A stretch of 64,000 nt of DNA from Prorocentrum cordatum (taxonomy: Eukaryota; Sar; Dinophyceae; Prorocentrales; Prorocentraceae): contig CAUYUJ010010369.1 in assembly GCA_963575745.1 (NCBI GenBank), positions 388,903 to 452,902 of the forward strand. The letters run 5' to 3'. Shown here in pieces: positions 30,830 to 41,628 of the stretch (position 1 is its first letter; every line of letters begins with the position of its first letter). Below the pieces are notes generated by a model, which was not told the origin of the DNA, ran no database searches, and saw only the letters and a program-made list of their open reading frames with translations. The position numbers and the translations under genes were made by a program.

Positions 30830-31310
30830 TTCAGAATAGGCTAGGGTATAACAAGGTAGAGTAGCGCAGAGTTTAGTAGAGTAGGGGAGATGGTATAGTA
30901 TAGTATAATACCTTCGAGTAAAGTAGAACATAGGACATAGGAGTAGGGCAGGTATATTAGAGCAGGGTAGAGCAGATGGCATAGTATATCTGCGTAAATA
31001 CAATAAAGTACAATAGCGTTGAGCGGAGTATATTCTATAGAATAGACTCGGAGTAGCGTAGGAGTAGAGTAGAGTAGGACTAGGATGGAGTATGATTCGA
31101 CTAGAGTAGGTTTGGATAGCGAAGGGCAGAGTAGGGAGAGTAGGGTAGAGCAGAGTGAAAGTAGAGTAGGGGAGATGGTAGGTTAGAGTCTGGTATGGCA
31201 GAGTATGGAAGAGTGGAGTAGAGTAGAGCAGACTAGAACAGGGTAGATGAGAGTATATTAGAATAGAGTAGGAGCAGGAGTAGAGTAGAGTAGAGCATGT
31301 CAGTATTCTG
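30830..31310. repeat. (GAGTA)n degenerate array
   Basis: Pentameric GAGTA/GGGTA/TAGAG repeats (AGAGTAGAGTAGGG) with many substitutions, A/G/T-rich and C-poor on the plus strand. Confidence 0.8.
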
Positions 31311-32191
31311 ATCTATCGGGAGTCTGCGCAAGTTGATATTCGCGTGAAAATGGTACTACTGCTTCACATGGTACAAATGCGACCGGCGCTCGATCGGGGG
31401 CATCATTTCGAGAGTCTGGACGAACCAAACACTCACCAGAGCTGCACGTCACCGCTGCTCCTGCGGCAGAAATGCGGCCAGCACCCTCTAGCAGCGGGGC
31501 CGGCATGAGGTTACCCCCCGGACAAAAAAAGGGGGGGGTGTACCCGACACGACATGGGGCTGCCCGAGGCTGTCTGGTCGGGCGCAAGGGAAGAGCGACG
31601 GGTGTCGGCGCGGAGGTGGTCATCTCATGGGCTCCCCGAGACGAGGGCACCGCCCCTCCTGGCACACGCGAGGGTCTTCGGTCCGAGTGCAGAGGCGTTG
31701 CGAGGCTACGGCCAGGAGGGAAGAGGAGGGCATGAGGGAGCAGCAGCAACATCAGGAGCGCGCAGCAGAGCTCTCACCGCGCCCCCCAAAGTTGACCTTG
31801 AAGTGCATATGTCGGCGGTAAGCAGACGGGGCAGGGTCTGGGGGCAGACTTCTGACAGCGCAATGGGCTAAAAGAGATAATTAGGACCCTTGAAGACCAC
31901 GACTCGCGTACACCCTCTGAGAGGCAAGAGGCCTGCTCAGAAGAATGCCCTCTACAGCCAGACTCGGCAACAGGAGCAAGTAGAGAGATGGTAGAGTCTT
32001 CCAGGGCGACCCGCAGGAGGGGAAGCAGGAGCAGTGCACGGGCCCCAGAGACGACGGGGCGGTCAAAAGCAAAAGACGAGGCAGACGCCCTTTCCGGAAC
32101 ACAGCGAGGGGAACCCGGAGGGGCAGGGGGGACGCGCATGCGAGGGCGCCAAAGGAAGGACGTCTGCCGAAGAAAAGACTCGGCGATACGC
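31311..32191. other. No recognised gene
   Basis: Mixed-composition sequence. A minus-strand frame of about 150 codons (31300-31752) is open but has no recognised domain, is Pro/Arg/Ala-rich and is matched by equally open frames on the plus strand, so it is not called. Confidence 0.35.
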
Positions 32192-32353
32192 AAGAGTGAC
32201 CCTGGGTAAGAGTGACCTTTGGTGCGCGACTTTTTGGGGGGCCGCGGGGGGACCAAACCTGGGCGCGCAAGCAGCTGCTGCTGCTTCGTTCGCAGCCATC
32301 TGGGGACCCATCTGTGCCCGCACCAAAGGTCACCCCGGCGAAAGGTCACTCTT
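32192..32353. mobile_element. Foldback element F4
   Basis: 162 bp. Outer arms are AAGAGTGACC and GGTCACTCTT. Inner arms are a perfect 15-bp pair, GTGACCTTTGGTGCG and CGCACCAAAGGTCAC. The loop contains a 6-G run and GGCGCGCAAGCAGCTGCTGC. A diverged relative may lie at 5832-6102. Confidence 0.8.
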
Positions 32354-32523
32354 ACGTCTAGTCGAAGGACGACGTCTGCTCACCGCTCACCGCCCACATG
32401 CCACGCCTGCCCTCTCCCTCACGGGGGGCCCGCGGCGCGGCGATCTCCACTTCGGCCGGCTCCCCCTCGCTGGCCATAGCGGCGCCCTGGTGCGCACGGG
32501 ATCGGGAGCGGCCAAGACGGGGG
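32354..32523. other. Spacer between F4 and F5
   Basis: GC-rich sequence; nothing recognised. Confidence 0.3.
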
Positions 32524-32664
32524 GTGTCCAAGAGGGGGAGGTGCAAATCATGACCGGCGGCACGTGCGCGGCCCCGCGGGGGGGCCAGGGACGTGATGAG
32601 ACAAGAAGGGGCGCCATGAAATCGGGGGAAATGTCCTGGCCCCCGCCATGATATCCACCCCCCC
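32524..32664. mobile_element. Short TIR element, family F5 copy 1
   Basis: About 141 bp, from GTGTCCAAGAGGGGGAGGTG to CATGATATCCACCCCCCC. It is highly similar to 58709-58848 (shared GACCGGCGGCACG, GGGGGGCCAGGGACGT and GGCGCCATGAAATC). The ends form an imperfect 17-bp inverted repeat (G-run, GTG, AAATCATG against CATGATATCCAC and C-run). Confidence 0.78.
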
Positions 32665-33099
32665 TAATCATCACCCCCCTCTTCCCAGACCCCAGACGTC
32701 ATGATTTCGACGCCCCGAGGTTTCGACCCATTCCCCGGGACCGGTTTTTCGTCCTGAGTCGTTTTTTGACGGTCCCGAGGGCCCGTAAGAGCCCCCAAAG
32801 GCCAAAAATAGTGAAAAACCTCCCGTCGTGTTTTTTTCATAGCTCGAGGGGGTCTGGGTTTTCCGCCCCCGACGGGAGGGGGAGAGGGGGGGAGGCAGCC
32901 GACCGGACCCGGCGGCCCGAAGGGGCGTTCTGGGGGAGGCAGGCGGGCGAGCGGGGGAGAGCCGGCCCGGCGGCCCCAGGGCCTCCGGAGGTGCGCCCCC
33001 GGCGCCGAGGCGGCAGGCGCCCAGGCGTCGAGGGAGGCGAGCTCCAGGGGAGGCCTAGCTTCCTGCGTACATCCAAGAGGCCCGACGAGAGCCACAAAA
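32665..33099. other. No recognised gene
   Basis: Mixed, GC-rich to the right (GGCGGCCCC). No coding evidence. Confidence 0.3.
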
Positions 33100-33550
33100 C
33101 GGTTCGGAGTGCTCTCGAAGCCCCCCCAGGACACCCAAAGCGGTCAGCACCCTTCAAACACCCAAGGGAATTCAATGCCGTGTTGTGATTTTGAAGCCTC
33201 AAGGTTGCCCCAAGATGGCCCAAGAGAGCCCCAAGAGGGATCCAAGAGGTCCCCAAGCTGTCCCAAGAGCACCCAAGATCGGCCCAAGGTCGCCCCAGAG
33301 GGCGACTGTGATGGCCTCAGAGAGGGGAGCGAGTGTTAGGAGCCCCTCTCCTTTGATCGATAGCCTCCACGATGGCCTCAAGAGGCCCTCAAAAGCTCCC
33401 AAGAGGGCCCCCAAACGGCCCCAGGAGCGCCCAAGAGCGTCCTGCGAGGGCCCCGAGAAGCGGCTTGCCTCCTCCAAGTCCTCCTCCCTTCGCCCCCCCC
33501 CACCCCCCGCGGGCCCCAGGGATGGCCCGAAGAGGCCCCCCACGGCCACC
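33100..33550. repeat. CCAAGA-type repeat block
   Basis: Units such as CCCAAGAGnGCCCCAAGA in plus orientation, ending in a C-run (33490-33510). Confidence 0.72.
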
Positions 33551-34304
33551 CCATTGCTCCCAGAGATGTTGTTTCACTAGATGTGTCTCTGCGTATCCTT
33601 CCCCGCCAGCTCTGATGGACAAGGTTTCTGAACGGGCTGGTGGGGATACGCGAAGCGTGAAGAATATTATTCCGACACTGCGTGTCTCAAGGCCTCAACA
33701 GCCGATTCCGATGTAATATCCTCTTTTGCAAAGGATATCGACGAATACACTGTGCCTTCACATGTCGATGTTACTACATCCTGACAGTATCATCTCCTGC
33801 TCACCTCGGTTTCGGAGCATACATCGGTTTTGTGAAATTCAACATTTGGACCACCAACCTTCAATTGGCGATTCCATTCCTTTAGCGCGCGTCATTTACA
33901 AGGCTGTCCGGATTATTGAATACAGGAGGAAAGGTGAATCGCGCCAACAAATTTACACGGGCTTGCCCGCTGCCCGTGTAAGGCCAGGGTTCGCCTAGTG
34001 TGCATGCAACGCTTCACGCTAGATCAGTGGTGGCACAGGAAGACGGCACGCTGCAATCTGACACGAGACCCCGCGTGAGATGTACAACAAGCTCAGTCTG
34101 CGGATGGCTGCCCCTCCTTCCCCTGCCCGCGGGGCTCTCAGGGTGCCACCCAAGAACACTGGCAACGGCGTAGCCTCGACACTCAAGAACACTGTCAACG
34201 GCGCAGCCTCGAGGGCCCAGCTTCTCCCCCGCCCCACGCCCGACTCGGCTCGCAAAGCCGGCGTGCCCAAGGATCCAGGAAACCTTCCAAGCAAGGTCCG
34301 CCCT
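33551..34304. other. No recognised gene
   Basis: Includes a less GC-rich island (33670-33900). A 30-bp two-fold repeat (AAGAACACTG.CAACGGCG.AGCCTCGA) is at 34151-34213. No coding evidence. Confidence 0.35.
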
Positions 34305-34395
34305 TCCTCCTCCTCCTCCTCCTCCTCCTCCTCCTCCTCCTCCTCCTCCTCCTCCTCCATCTCCTCCTCCTCCTCCTCTTCCTCCCTCCTCCCTT
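34305..34395. repeat. (TCC)n microsatellite
   Basis: Clean TCC array with one ATCTCC interruption. Confidence 0.94.
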
Positions 34396-35109
34396 CCTGA
34401 GCATCGAAGTGTCTCTCACGGACAGTTTTGCATTGAACACTCCAGGGCCATGGGGAAGGGGGACCCATTTCCAAGCCAGGCCTGGCCGTGCACTGCTGTT
34501 GTCCCCCGCGGGGGGGATTGTACTGAACTGCACGTGCTGACAAGAATCATACGGGGAAGCGGCCCCCTCCGAGCTGGGAACGGCCGTACAGTACTGCAGT
34601 CTCTCGCAATGCGTACGTATTGTATTGAACTGTACTGCATGTCGTTCCCACAGGGCGTATTGCACGATATTGCATGTCGTCCCACGTGAGGGGACCGCAA
34701 CATAGCCAGGTCAGTGCTGTGTCCCGAGAAGCTGACCAGAGCCGCGCGAGCACTGACCTGATCAATCAGGGCCGTGGAGCTGCCACCGCGGGGCCATCAC
34801 CTGGAGGCACTCGGCCGATCCGAACGCGGACCAGGCCCTCTTTCCGATCCCGGCCACAGGGGAGACCCCCCCACCCCTGGTGCTGCTGCGCTTCGTGGTT
34901 CTTCCATTTGCGCGCCAGGGAGCCGAGCCTGGGTGGGGCGCGGCCACGCCGTGCTCGCCACCGCGCATCCCTCCCGCACAAGCGCGCGCCCCACCGCGCA
35001 GCCGCTCGCGCGGCCCAGCGCGCAGCCGCCGCGCAAACGGCGCAGTCGCTCGCGCGGCCCACTGCGCACCCGCGCACGTCGGGCTCGCTCCACGCGCACG
35101 CGCGCACAC
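34396..35109. other. No recognised gene; TGCATGTCGT motifs
   Basis: Between 34520 and 34690 the motifs TTGTATTGAACTGTACTGCA and TATTGCACGATATTGCATG reiterate loosely. The rest is GC-rich. No gene recognised. Confidence 0.35.
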
Positions 35110-35222
35110 ACACACACACACACGACAAAAAACATTCGCATTCGCAATTCGCACTCGCACTCGCAGTCGCAGTCACATTCACGTTCACATTCACACTCAC
35201 ATTCACATCCGTACACTCACGC

Positions 35223-35280
<58 letters not shown>

Positions 35281-35283
35281 CAA
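35110..35283. repeat. (CA)n, hexamer ATTCAC/ACTCGC repeats and (GAC)n
   Basis: A short CA run, then hexamers CATTCG, CACTCG, CAGTCA, CATTCA evolving along the tract, then about 21 pure GAC trinucleotides (35221-35283). Confidence 0.93.
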
Positions 35284-35504
35284 GCAAGACAGAGCACACG
35301 ACTGGCCAGGCAATGCCCCCACTCCCCCCTCGTCCACCGCCCTTCCTCCCCACTTTCCCTCCCCGCCCCCATTCCTGATCCCCTCTCTCCCCTCTCCTGC
35401 CGGCCGCCGCGGCCCGGGCCTGGCGCACACGCGCGCCGCCGCCGCCGCCCCGGGCAGGGGCTGCGAGCCGGGTCGCCGGCGGGCGCGGGCGCGGGCGCCC
35501 CCCT
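35284..35504. other. GC-rich spacer
   Basis: CCGCCGCCGC-rich sequence; nothing recognised. Confidence 0.3.
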
Positions 35505-35920
35505 GGGGAGGAGGAGGAGGAGGAGGAGGAGGAGGAGGAGGAGGAGGAGGAGGAGAAGGAGGAGGAGGATGGAGGATGGAGGATGGAGGATGGGAGGAGG
35601 ATGGAGGAGGAGGAGGAGGAGGAGGAGGAGGAGGAGGAGGAGGAGGATGGAGGATGGAGGATGGAGGATGGAGGATGGAGGATGGAGGAGGAGGAGGAGG
35701 AGGAGGAGGAGGAGGAGGAGGAGGAGGATGGAGGATGGAGGATGGAGGATGGAGGTGGAGGTGGAGGAGGAGGAGGAGGAGGAGGAGGAGGAGAGGAGGA
35801 GGAGGAGGAGGAGGATGGAGGATGGAGGGAGGATGGAGGATGGAGATGGAGGATGGAGGTGGAGGAGGAGGAGGAGGAGGAGGAGGAGGAGGAGGAGGAG
35901 GAGGAGGAGGAGGAGCAGGA
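35505..35920. repeat. (GGA)n / GGATGGA compound array
   Basis: Alternating blocks of GGA trinucleotides and GGATGGA 7-mers (GGAGGATGGAGGATGGA), as if a GGAT variant spread in patches by unequal exchange. Confidence 0.95.
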
Positions 35921-36039
35921 CACCTGTGCCCCACCGTCGTGGCTGGAATGTGTGCGCCCTCCTGGCCAGGGGGCTCAGAGGCCGCAAGCGGGCACGGTGG
36001 CGGTGCGCGGAATGCCCTCTGCGGGGGCGAGGATGAGGC

Positions 36040-36215
36040 CGGGTGGGAGGGGGGGGGAAAGAGGACGAGGAGGGGAGGGACGAGGAGGGGAGAGGAGGAG
36101 GTGGGGAGAGGAGGAGGTGGGGAGAGGAGGAGGTGGGGAGGGGAGGAGGTGGGGAGAGGGGGAGGGGGGGGCAGGGCTGGAGGAAGAGGACGAGGAGGGG
36201 AGAGGAGGTGGGGAG
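36040..36215. repeat. GGGGAGAGGAGGAGGT repeats
   Basis: Purine repeats of about 16-18 bp (GGTGGGGAGAGGAGGAGGTG). Confidence 0.85.
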
Positions 36216-36389
36216 GACTAGGCGAAGGGCCGCGTGCGGGATCCAGCCCCCGCACTCCTTCCCCCGCTTCGCGGAGGGGGAGACGGCCCGCTGGCCGCGC
36301 CGAGACCTGGCGAGTGCAACAGCCATGATGGACAGCAGCTTCGACACGGAGTGCTCTCTCAGCGTGCACAGCCGATCAGCGTGACAGAT

Positions 36390-36690
36390 ACCAGACTCTG
36401 GGCCCGGCAGGCTCGCAAGGCCAAGCAGAAGGCGTCCCAGCGGGCCTTGGACGCCAAGCTGCAGGAGCAGAAGGATTGCATCGCCAAGCTGCAGGCAGAG
36501 CTGCACGAATGGAGGAGGTGGTGGACCCATCAAGAATGGCCGCATCGAGAGTCACAGCAACGGCAGCAGTGGCAAGAAAGGCTGCATCAGGAACGTCAGC
36601 AGTGGCAGCACAAAGAGTCGTTCCAGGGAGACTGCTGGATACCAGACTGGGATGAAGACACATGCCAGAACCAAAGCGCGCGAGAAGCTA
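36390..36690 (+). CDS. Possible exon: basic/coiled-coil segment
   Basis: The frame reads LWARQARKAKQKASQRALDA followed by KLQEQKDCIAKLQAELHEWR: a Lys/Arg-rich stretch, then Leu-spaced heptads, before becoming Gln/Trp/His-rich (WQERLHQERQQWQHK). Such amphipathic composition is not explained by the neighbouring repeats up to about 36500, so it may be a remnant exon. The later part shades into the 80-bp repeat array (GTGGCAGC reiterations). No family is recognised and splice sites are not assigned. Confidence 0.25.
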
Positions 36691-37700
36691 CGGCAGTGGC
36701 AGCAGCCGGTGGGGTCAGCAGACACCATCAGCTGCGTGCGTGGACCAGAGCGTGCGAGAAGTGCCGGCGGTAACAGTAAGCAGAGGTGTGCGAGAAGAGC
36801 TGGCATAGACAGCAGGCTGCGGCAAGAGCGCTGGTTTCCTAACGTCATCAGCTATTTGAGTGTTCAAGCACTGGCAGTGGCACAAGGCAGCGTTGTGAGA
36901 GCTGGACACTATACATCATCAGCGACATGCGTGGACCAACGCACGCGATAAATGCCTACATTGACAGCAGGCAGCGGGGTGAAACCCGATATCAGTTCTT
37001 ATCAGCTACATTCGGGATCCAGCGTGTATGAGAAGTGCCTGCAGTGGTGACAACACTCGGAGGTGGGATACCTGTTGCACAGGCGTGATCAACTACAGAG
37101 AAGTAACAGCATGTACGAGAAGAGGCAGCAGTGGCAGCAGGCAGCGGTGACAGAAGCTACAGGACGTAATCAGCCACATATGCGATCCAGCGTGCGTCGG
37201 AGGAGCCAACCGTGGCGGCAGGTATTGGTGAAAGGGCTGGTTACCAGACGTCATCAACCACACGAGTGGACCAGCGCGTGCGAGAAGAGCCAGCAACGGC
37301 ACCTGGCAGCGGTGAGGGCGCTGGATACTCGCGACATGCGTTGACCAACGTATGCAAGAAGAGCCGACGGTGGCAGCAGGCAGCAGCGAGGGTGTTGGAT
37401 ACCGTACGTGTTCAGCTACTTGCGTGGACCAGCTTGGGCGAGAAGACCTGTCAGTGGCAGCAGACCAGCGTGTTCGTGAAGAGAAGGCAGCGGCAACAGG
37501 CGGCGGCGAGAGAGCTGACTGCCAAACGTCATCAGCTACATGCGTGGTCCTGCGCCTGCGGGACAGCCCGGCCGTGGCAGCGGGCAGCGGTGTGATAACT
37601 AGATCTTTGTCGCCATCAGCACAGGCGTGGACCAGCGTGGGCCCCGGGCGCGAAAATCTAGCAGTGGCCGCAAGCAGAGGTGAGGGAGCTAGGCACCAGA
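36691..37700. repeat. 80-bp tandem repeat array
   Basis: About 11 diverged units at 78-90-bp spacing. Each carries GTCATCAGCTACATGCGTGG, ACCAGCGTGCGAGAAGAGCC and GTGGCAGCAGGCAGCGGTGA. Units start near 36726, 36846, 36917, 37006, 37085, 37167, 37251, 37329, 37408, 37528 and 37611. The unit is not a constant multiple of three and stops occur in each frame, so it is not a protein repeat. Confidence 0.85.
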
Positions 37701-37764
37701 CGTCCTCGGAGCAAGCGGCGGGCCTGCGAGGGCTCGAGAATGCCAGCGCTGAGCAGGTCACCTG

Positions 37765-38058
37765 ATGGCTACAGACGGCGCCGAGGACTGGTGCGTCATG
37801 TGCGCCTGCGAGGTGGCGGCCAAAGCAGGCCGCCGTGACCTTGTCAGGCTCCTGCCGGCGGGCAAACGGGAGGCTCAGAGGATCCCATGGACCGGTTGGA
37901 CGCCGGGCTCTGGATCCAGGAGAAGGAACGAGGATGTGATCGACTGCGACAAGAGCGTGGAAGAGGACGATGAGAGTGACGAGGAGCCCGAGGAAAGTCC
38001 GAGTCGGAGGAGGCCGAGGAGAGTCGGAAAAGGCCGAGGAGGGTCTGGGAGCCCCTGA
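37765..38058 (+). CDS. Possible small gene or exon, unknown function
   Basis: Starts MATDGAEDWCVMCACEVAAK and continues with an acidic patch (DKSVEEDDESDEEPEE) and a basic Pro/Arg/Ser tail (RRRPRRVGKG). It follows directly on the 80-bp repeat. Composition is protein-like in the first 50 codons but no domain is recognised. The minus strand is also open here, so the call is tentative. Confidence 0.25.
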   Translation: MATDGAEDWCVMCACEVAAKAGRRDLVRLLPAGKREAQRIPWTGWTPGSGSRRRNEDVIDCDKSVEEDDESDEEPEESPSRRRPRRVGKGRGGSGSP

Positions 38059-38244
38059 TCCGGCCAAGAAGACTTGCGAGGCTTCCCTCGAAAAGCACCA
38101 GGGTGGCTGCAGCAAGGGCGGCTGCCGCAAGGGCGGCTCCGAAAAAAGCGGCGCGGGGCTCGGCAAGGGCGTCGGCCAGGCAACCGCGTGTACGGCGGGA
38201 ACCTCGTCCAGACGTCATCAACTACGGCTGGATCGCGTCGCGAG

Positions 38245-38405
38245 GGCGTCGGCGTTGGCCTCTGACACCCCGTGGATCGCTCAACCTTGAACGATCACGG
38301 CTTTCCGACAGGGCAGATCGCTCCCTAGCGGTCGACTCTGGGCCGCTGGCGGCGTTCGACCTCGACCGCCTGCACCGGGGTCACCGCAGCGGCAACGCGG
38401 CGCGA
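38245..38405 (+). repeat. Dispersed repeat D2, copy 2
   Basis: Diverged partner of 20240-20400 in the same orientation, with matching ordered blocks (TTGGCCTCTGACACC, GTGGATCGCTCAACCTTGAA, ATCACGGCTTTCCGA, CACCGGGGTCACCGC). Confidence 0.6.
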
Positions 38406-38437
38406 GCCTGCCCATCGTTGCCCCGGACTATAGATTT

Positions 38438-38828
38438 GGACGCCCGAAATGGGTACGGAAACAATGGGTACGATGCCCAACAATAAATGTTGTCCCAAAC
38501 CAGCAGCGGCCGCTGTTGGGCAGGCGGCCTTCGGTCTCGAATGGACACAGGCCGCGGCGGCGTGGACAGCGAATCCTGCTGAAAATGAACAGGAACTGCT
38601 GTTGAGCTTTGCACCCATTGTTTCAGTACTCCAGATTTCGTAATAAAAGGGAGGGGGTCTCATTTCGGGGGGGGGGTCTCTTCCAGGCTATCTTGGAGGG
38701 CCAGGGGGGGTCTGGGGACGATGTTTTGGAGGGTTCTCCCAGGGGGGGGGGTCTAAAACTTCTCGTCTGGGAGGGTCCAGACCCCCTCCCTTTTATTACG
38801 AAATCTGGAGTACCCATTTCGGGCGTCC
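38438..38828. mobile_element. Nested foldback structure F7
   Basis: Three inverted pairs are visible. An outer perfect 19-bp pair is at 38438-38456 and 38810-38828 (GGACGCCCGAAATGGGTAC). An inner perfect 34-bp pair is at 38627-38660 and 38779-38812 (left arm begins TACTCCAGATTTCGTAATAA). A shorter pair sharing GAAACAATGGGT is at about 38457-38468 and 38613-38624. The 38661-38778 loop is G-run-rich with reiterated GGGGGGTCT. It looks like one inverted-repeat element inserted into, or rearranged with, another. Confidence 0.85.
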
Positions 38829-38987
38829 AAAACGGACGCGAACCAGCGCGTGCGAGAGGAGCCGGCCTCGCCACGGTGCGGGAGGAGCCGGCCCCCCGAG
38901 CGGGCCTGGCGGCTCGGGCGGGACGGCGAGCCGGCCTTCGGTCGCACGCTCAGGGCTCTGGCAAGCGGTGCGCAGCAGGAGAAGGAG
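38829..38987. other. GC-rich spacer
   Basis: CGAGCGGG-rich sequence; nothing recognised. Confidence 0.3.
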
Positions 38988-39412
38988 GATGCGGAGGAGG
39001 AGGAGGAGGAGGAGGAGGCGGAGGAGGAGGAGGAGGAGGAGGAGGAGGAGGGGGAGGAGGAGGAGGAGGGGGGGAGGAGGGGAGGAGGAGGAGGAGGAGG
39101 AGGAGGAGGAGGAGGAGGGAGGAGGAGGAGGAGGAGGAGGAGGGGGGAGGAGATGGGGGGGAGGGGAGGAGGAGGGGGGAGGAGGAGGAGGAGGAGGAGG
39201 AGGAGGAGGAGGAGGAGGAGGAGGAGGAGGAGGAGGAGGAGGAGGAGGAGGAGGGAGGAGGAGGGAGGAGGAGGAGGAGGGGGAGGGAGGAGGAGGAGGA
39301 GGAGGAGGAGGAGGAGGAGGAGGAGGAGGGAGGAGGGGGAGGAGGAGGAGGAGGAGGAGGAGGAGGAGGAGGAGGAGGAGGAGGAGGAGGAGGAGGAGGA
39401 GGGGGAGGATCC
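38988..39412. repeat. (GGA)n microsatellite
   Basis: A long GGA array (over 400 bp) with GGGGGA variants. Confidence 0.96.
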
Positions 39413-40369
39413 TTTTCCTTCACATCGCTTCCCTTCTCCTCCTCCCCTGTGGGACGGGTACGGGTGTTTGTGTGTATGTGTGCGTGTGTGCGTGGTTGGA
39501 GAGATGGGGGGCTTAGCAGTTCGATCTGCTGCTGCTGCGATGGCGCCCCGGCGCTGAGACAACTACGCGGGGGAAGTTTGAGGAGCGGAGGTGATTGGAT
39601 GTGCTGGACGGGAAACCCGGCCGCCAATCTCCCAAGTTTATGCCGCCGCGCCAACTTGGCACGGCATCGCAACATCGGCCCTACAGAACCTCTAGACCCT
39701 CGGTGAGGACTACACCTGTCACGTAGGAGATTTAGTGGTGGACAGAGAAGAGGAGGAAGTTCAAGCCGCCAATCCCCCAATCTTAGGCCGCCAGTCTTGC
39801 CAGCTCACGCCGCCCACTTTTGAACGCCCAGCTCAGTGCGCGCACCTACTAGGTTTAGGCTGGCGCCAGGAGGAGAAGGAGGTAGAGGAGGTATTGACAG
39901 AAAGTATCAGTATCAACATCACACAGGCCATTCTTGCCCGCGCCTTTCAACGAACTTGCAATTACCTCGGCACCGCATTAGTGTTTTAGTGGCATCAGGC
40001 CATCGACAGTTCACAAGGATGAGCGCCAGCAGTTTGATTGCGAGCGGCCTTCAGTGAGAGCACGAACTGCCCTCGATGAAGGCCCTGAACTTGGGAAGGT
40101 TCGGGGTTGAGGACGAGAGGTGGGGAAACTGGGTGGGGGCAACCGTGCGTGCGCCTACTCTGTCAGGGCATCCTGGCCGAGCACCCTTGCGAGCCTCTCA
40201 TTTTTCCACATTGCCTCGTCTCTCTTCTCGCCTTTCGGCACTCTGTTGCACCATGTTATTGTGAGGCCCGCGTGGTTATCTCAGGGCCCTTATATCTACC
40301 CATAAGAGTCACGTCGCACGACGTTGCGAGCCGCGCTCAAAGTCTGCCTAACGCAAAACAAAGGGGAGG
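39413..40369. other. No recognised gene
   Basis: Contains a GT-rich run (39462-39500: TGTGTGTATGTGTGCGTG) and moderately complex sequence. The weak repeated motif AGGCCGCCA(G/A)TCTTGCC/CCGCCAATC appears near 39620 and 39770. No coding evidence. Confidence 0.35.
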
Positions 40370-40930
40370 CGGAGGAGGGAGGAGGAGGGAGGAGGGAGGA
40401 GGAGGAGGAGGAGGAGGAGGAGGAGAGGAGGAGGGGGGGAGGAAGAGGAGGGCGGGAGGAGGAGGAGGAGGAGGAGGAGGAGGAGAAGCAGCAGATAGAG
40501 GGGGGGGCAGGGGGAGGGGACCAGCAACAGCAGGAGGGAGCAGAAGAGCGGGGGGGAGAGGAGGGGGAAGGGCAGAGGGGGGGGGGGGGGGGGCGCAAGG
40601 GGGAGGAGAGAGGAGAGGAGAGGAGGGGGAAGGGCAGAGGGGGGAGGAGAGGAGGGGGAAGGGCAGAGAGGGAGGAGAGGAGGGGGATTGGAGAACGGGA
40701 CGGTCCTGGCGGGTGGGGCATCAGAGAGGCGGGGAGGAGGGGGCAGGGGGGCGGGAGGACGGCGAGGGCCGCTGCCGCCAGGGGGAGGAGGAGGAGAGGA
40801 GGAGGAGGAGGAGGAGGAGGAGGAGGAGGAGGAGGAGGAGGAGGAGGAGGAGGAGGAGGAGGAGGAGGAGGGGAGGAGGGGAGGAGGAGGAGGAGGAGGA
40901 GGAGGAGGAGGGGAGGAGGAGGAGGAGGAG
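40370..40930. repeat. (GGA)n/GGGGGAAGGGCAGA compound array
   Basis: GGA array to 40495, then roughly 30-bp repeats AGGGGGAAGGGCAGAGGG (40560-40690), then GGA again from 40780. Confidence 0.94.
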
Positions 40931-41570
40931 GGCGAGGATGAGCGAGCGCCGCGGTCGAGGGGGGGGGAGGAGGACGAGGACGCGCAGCCCATGGCGCTGA
41001 GCTCCCCCCTCGGCACGAGGCCACCCACGGGACGCAGCGCGGTCACAGGAGATGTGGCCGCGCGTGAGCCTTTCTTCAGCGACGATGCGCCGTACCCTAG
41101 CAGCGGCGGCGTCCCCATCGCCCCTGTCAGGCCCGCTGCTGGCCGAGTTGCCTGCACAGCTCACCACGGGGACGGCCAGGGGGGTCATTGAAGCGATGGC
41201 AGCTCCTGAATGGCCCTCTCCTCCTGTTGAGCCCTAGTTGTAGTCGGGCATCTACCTCTTGCAGGCACGACCAGCACCTGAGATAACCCCGTGGAGGAAA
41301 AAAAGGCACCGACCTCCCCCTCCCCCACCCGCAGCCTGCCGAGCACCTGTCGTCCGGCAGTGCGCCAACAGGGCCGCGGAAGTGTAAGCGTGCTTGAGAT
41401 CCCCGCCTGAGCCGAGCAGCTGTGCAAGATCCTATAATATAAAATGCGTGCCGCATGGCAAGTGGTACCATCCGTGGCACAGATGCCGCGCCCGCGAGCG
41501 ATTCGATGGCCCATCGAAGACCACACATATACGTTTGCTGGCGATGCGGTCGCTCTCCCCGAGCGCGCAC
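40931..41570. other. No recognised gene
   Basis: Unique GC-rich sequence. Frames on both strands lack homology. Confidence 0.3.
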
Positions 41571-41587
41571 ACACACACACACACACG

Positions 41588-41626
<39 letters not shown>
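41571..41626. repeat. (CA)n microsatellite
   Basis: CACACACA with GCACGCAC interruption. Confidence 0.95.

Positions 41627-41628
<2 letters not shown>

Noticed and set aside
31300-31752. 150-codon minus-strand frame
   Set aside because: No domain; both strands open in GC-rich DNA.
34766-36545. Overlapping frames of 380-480 codons on both strands
   Set aside because: They run through GAC and GGA arrays and GC-rich DNA; no domain, and several frames are equally open.
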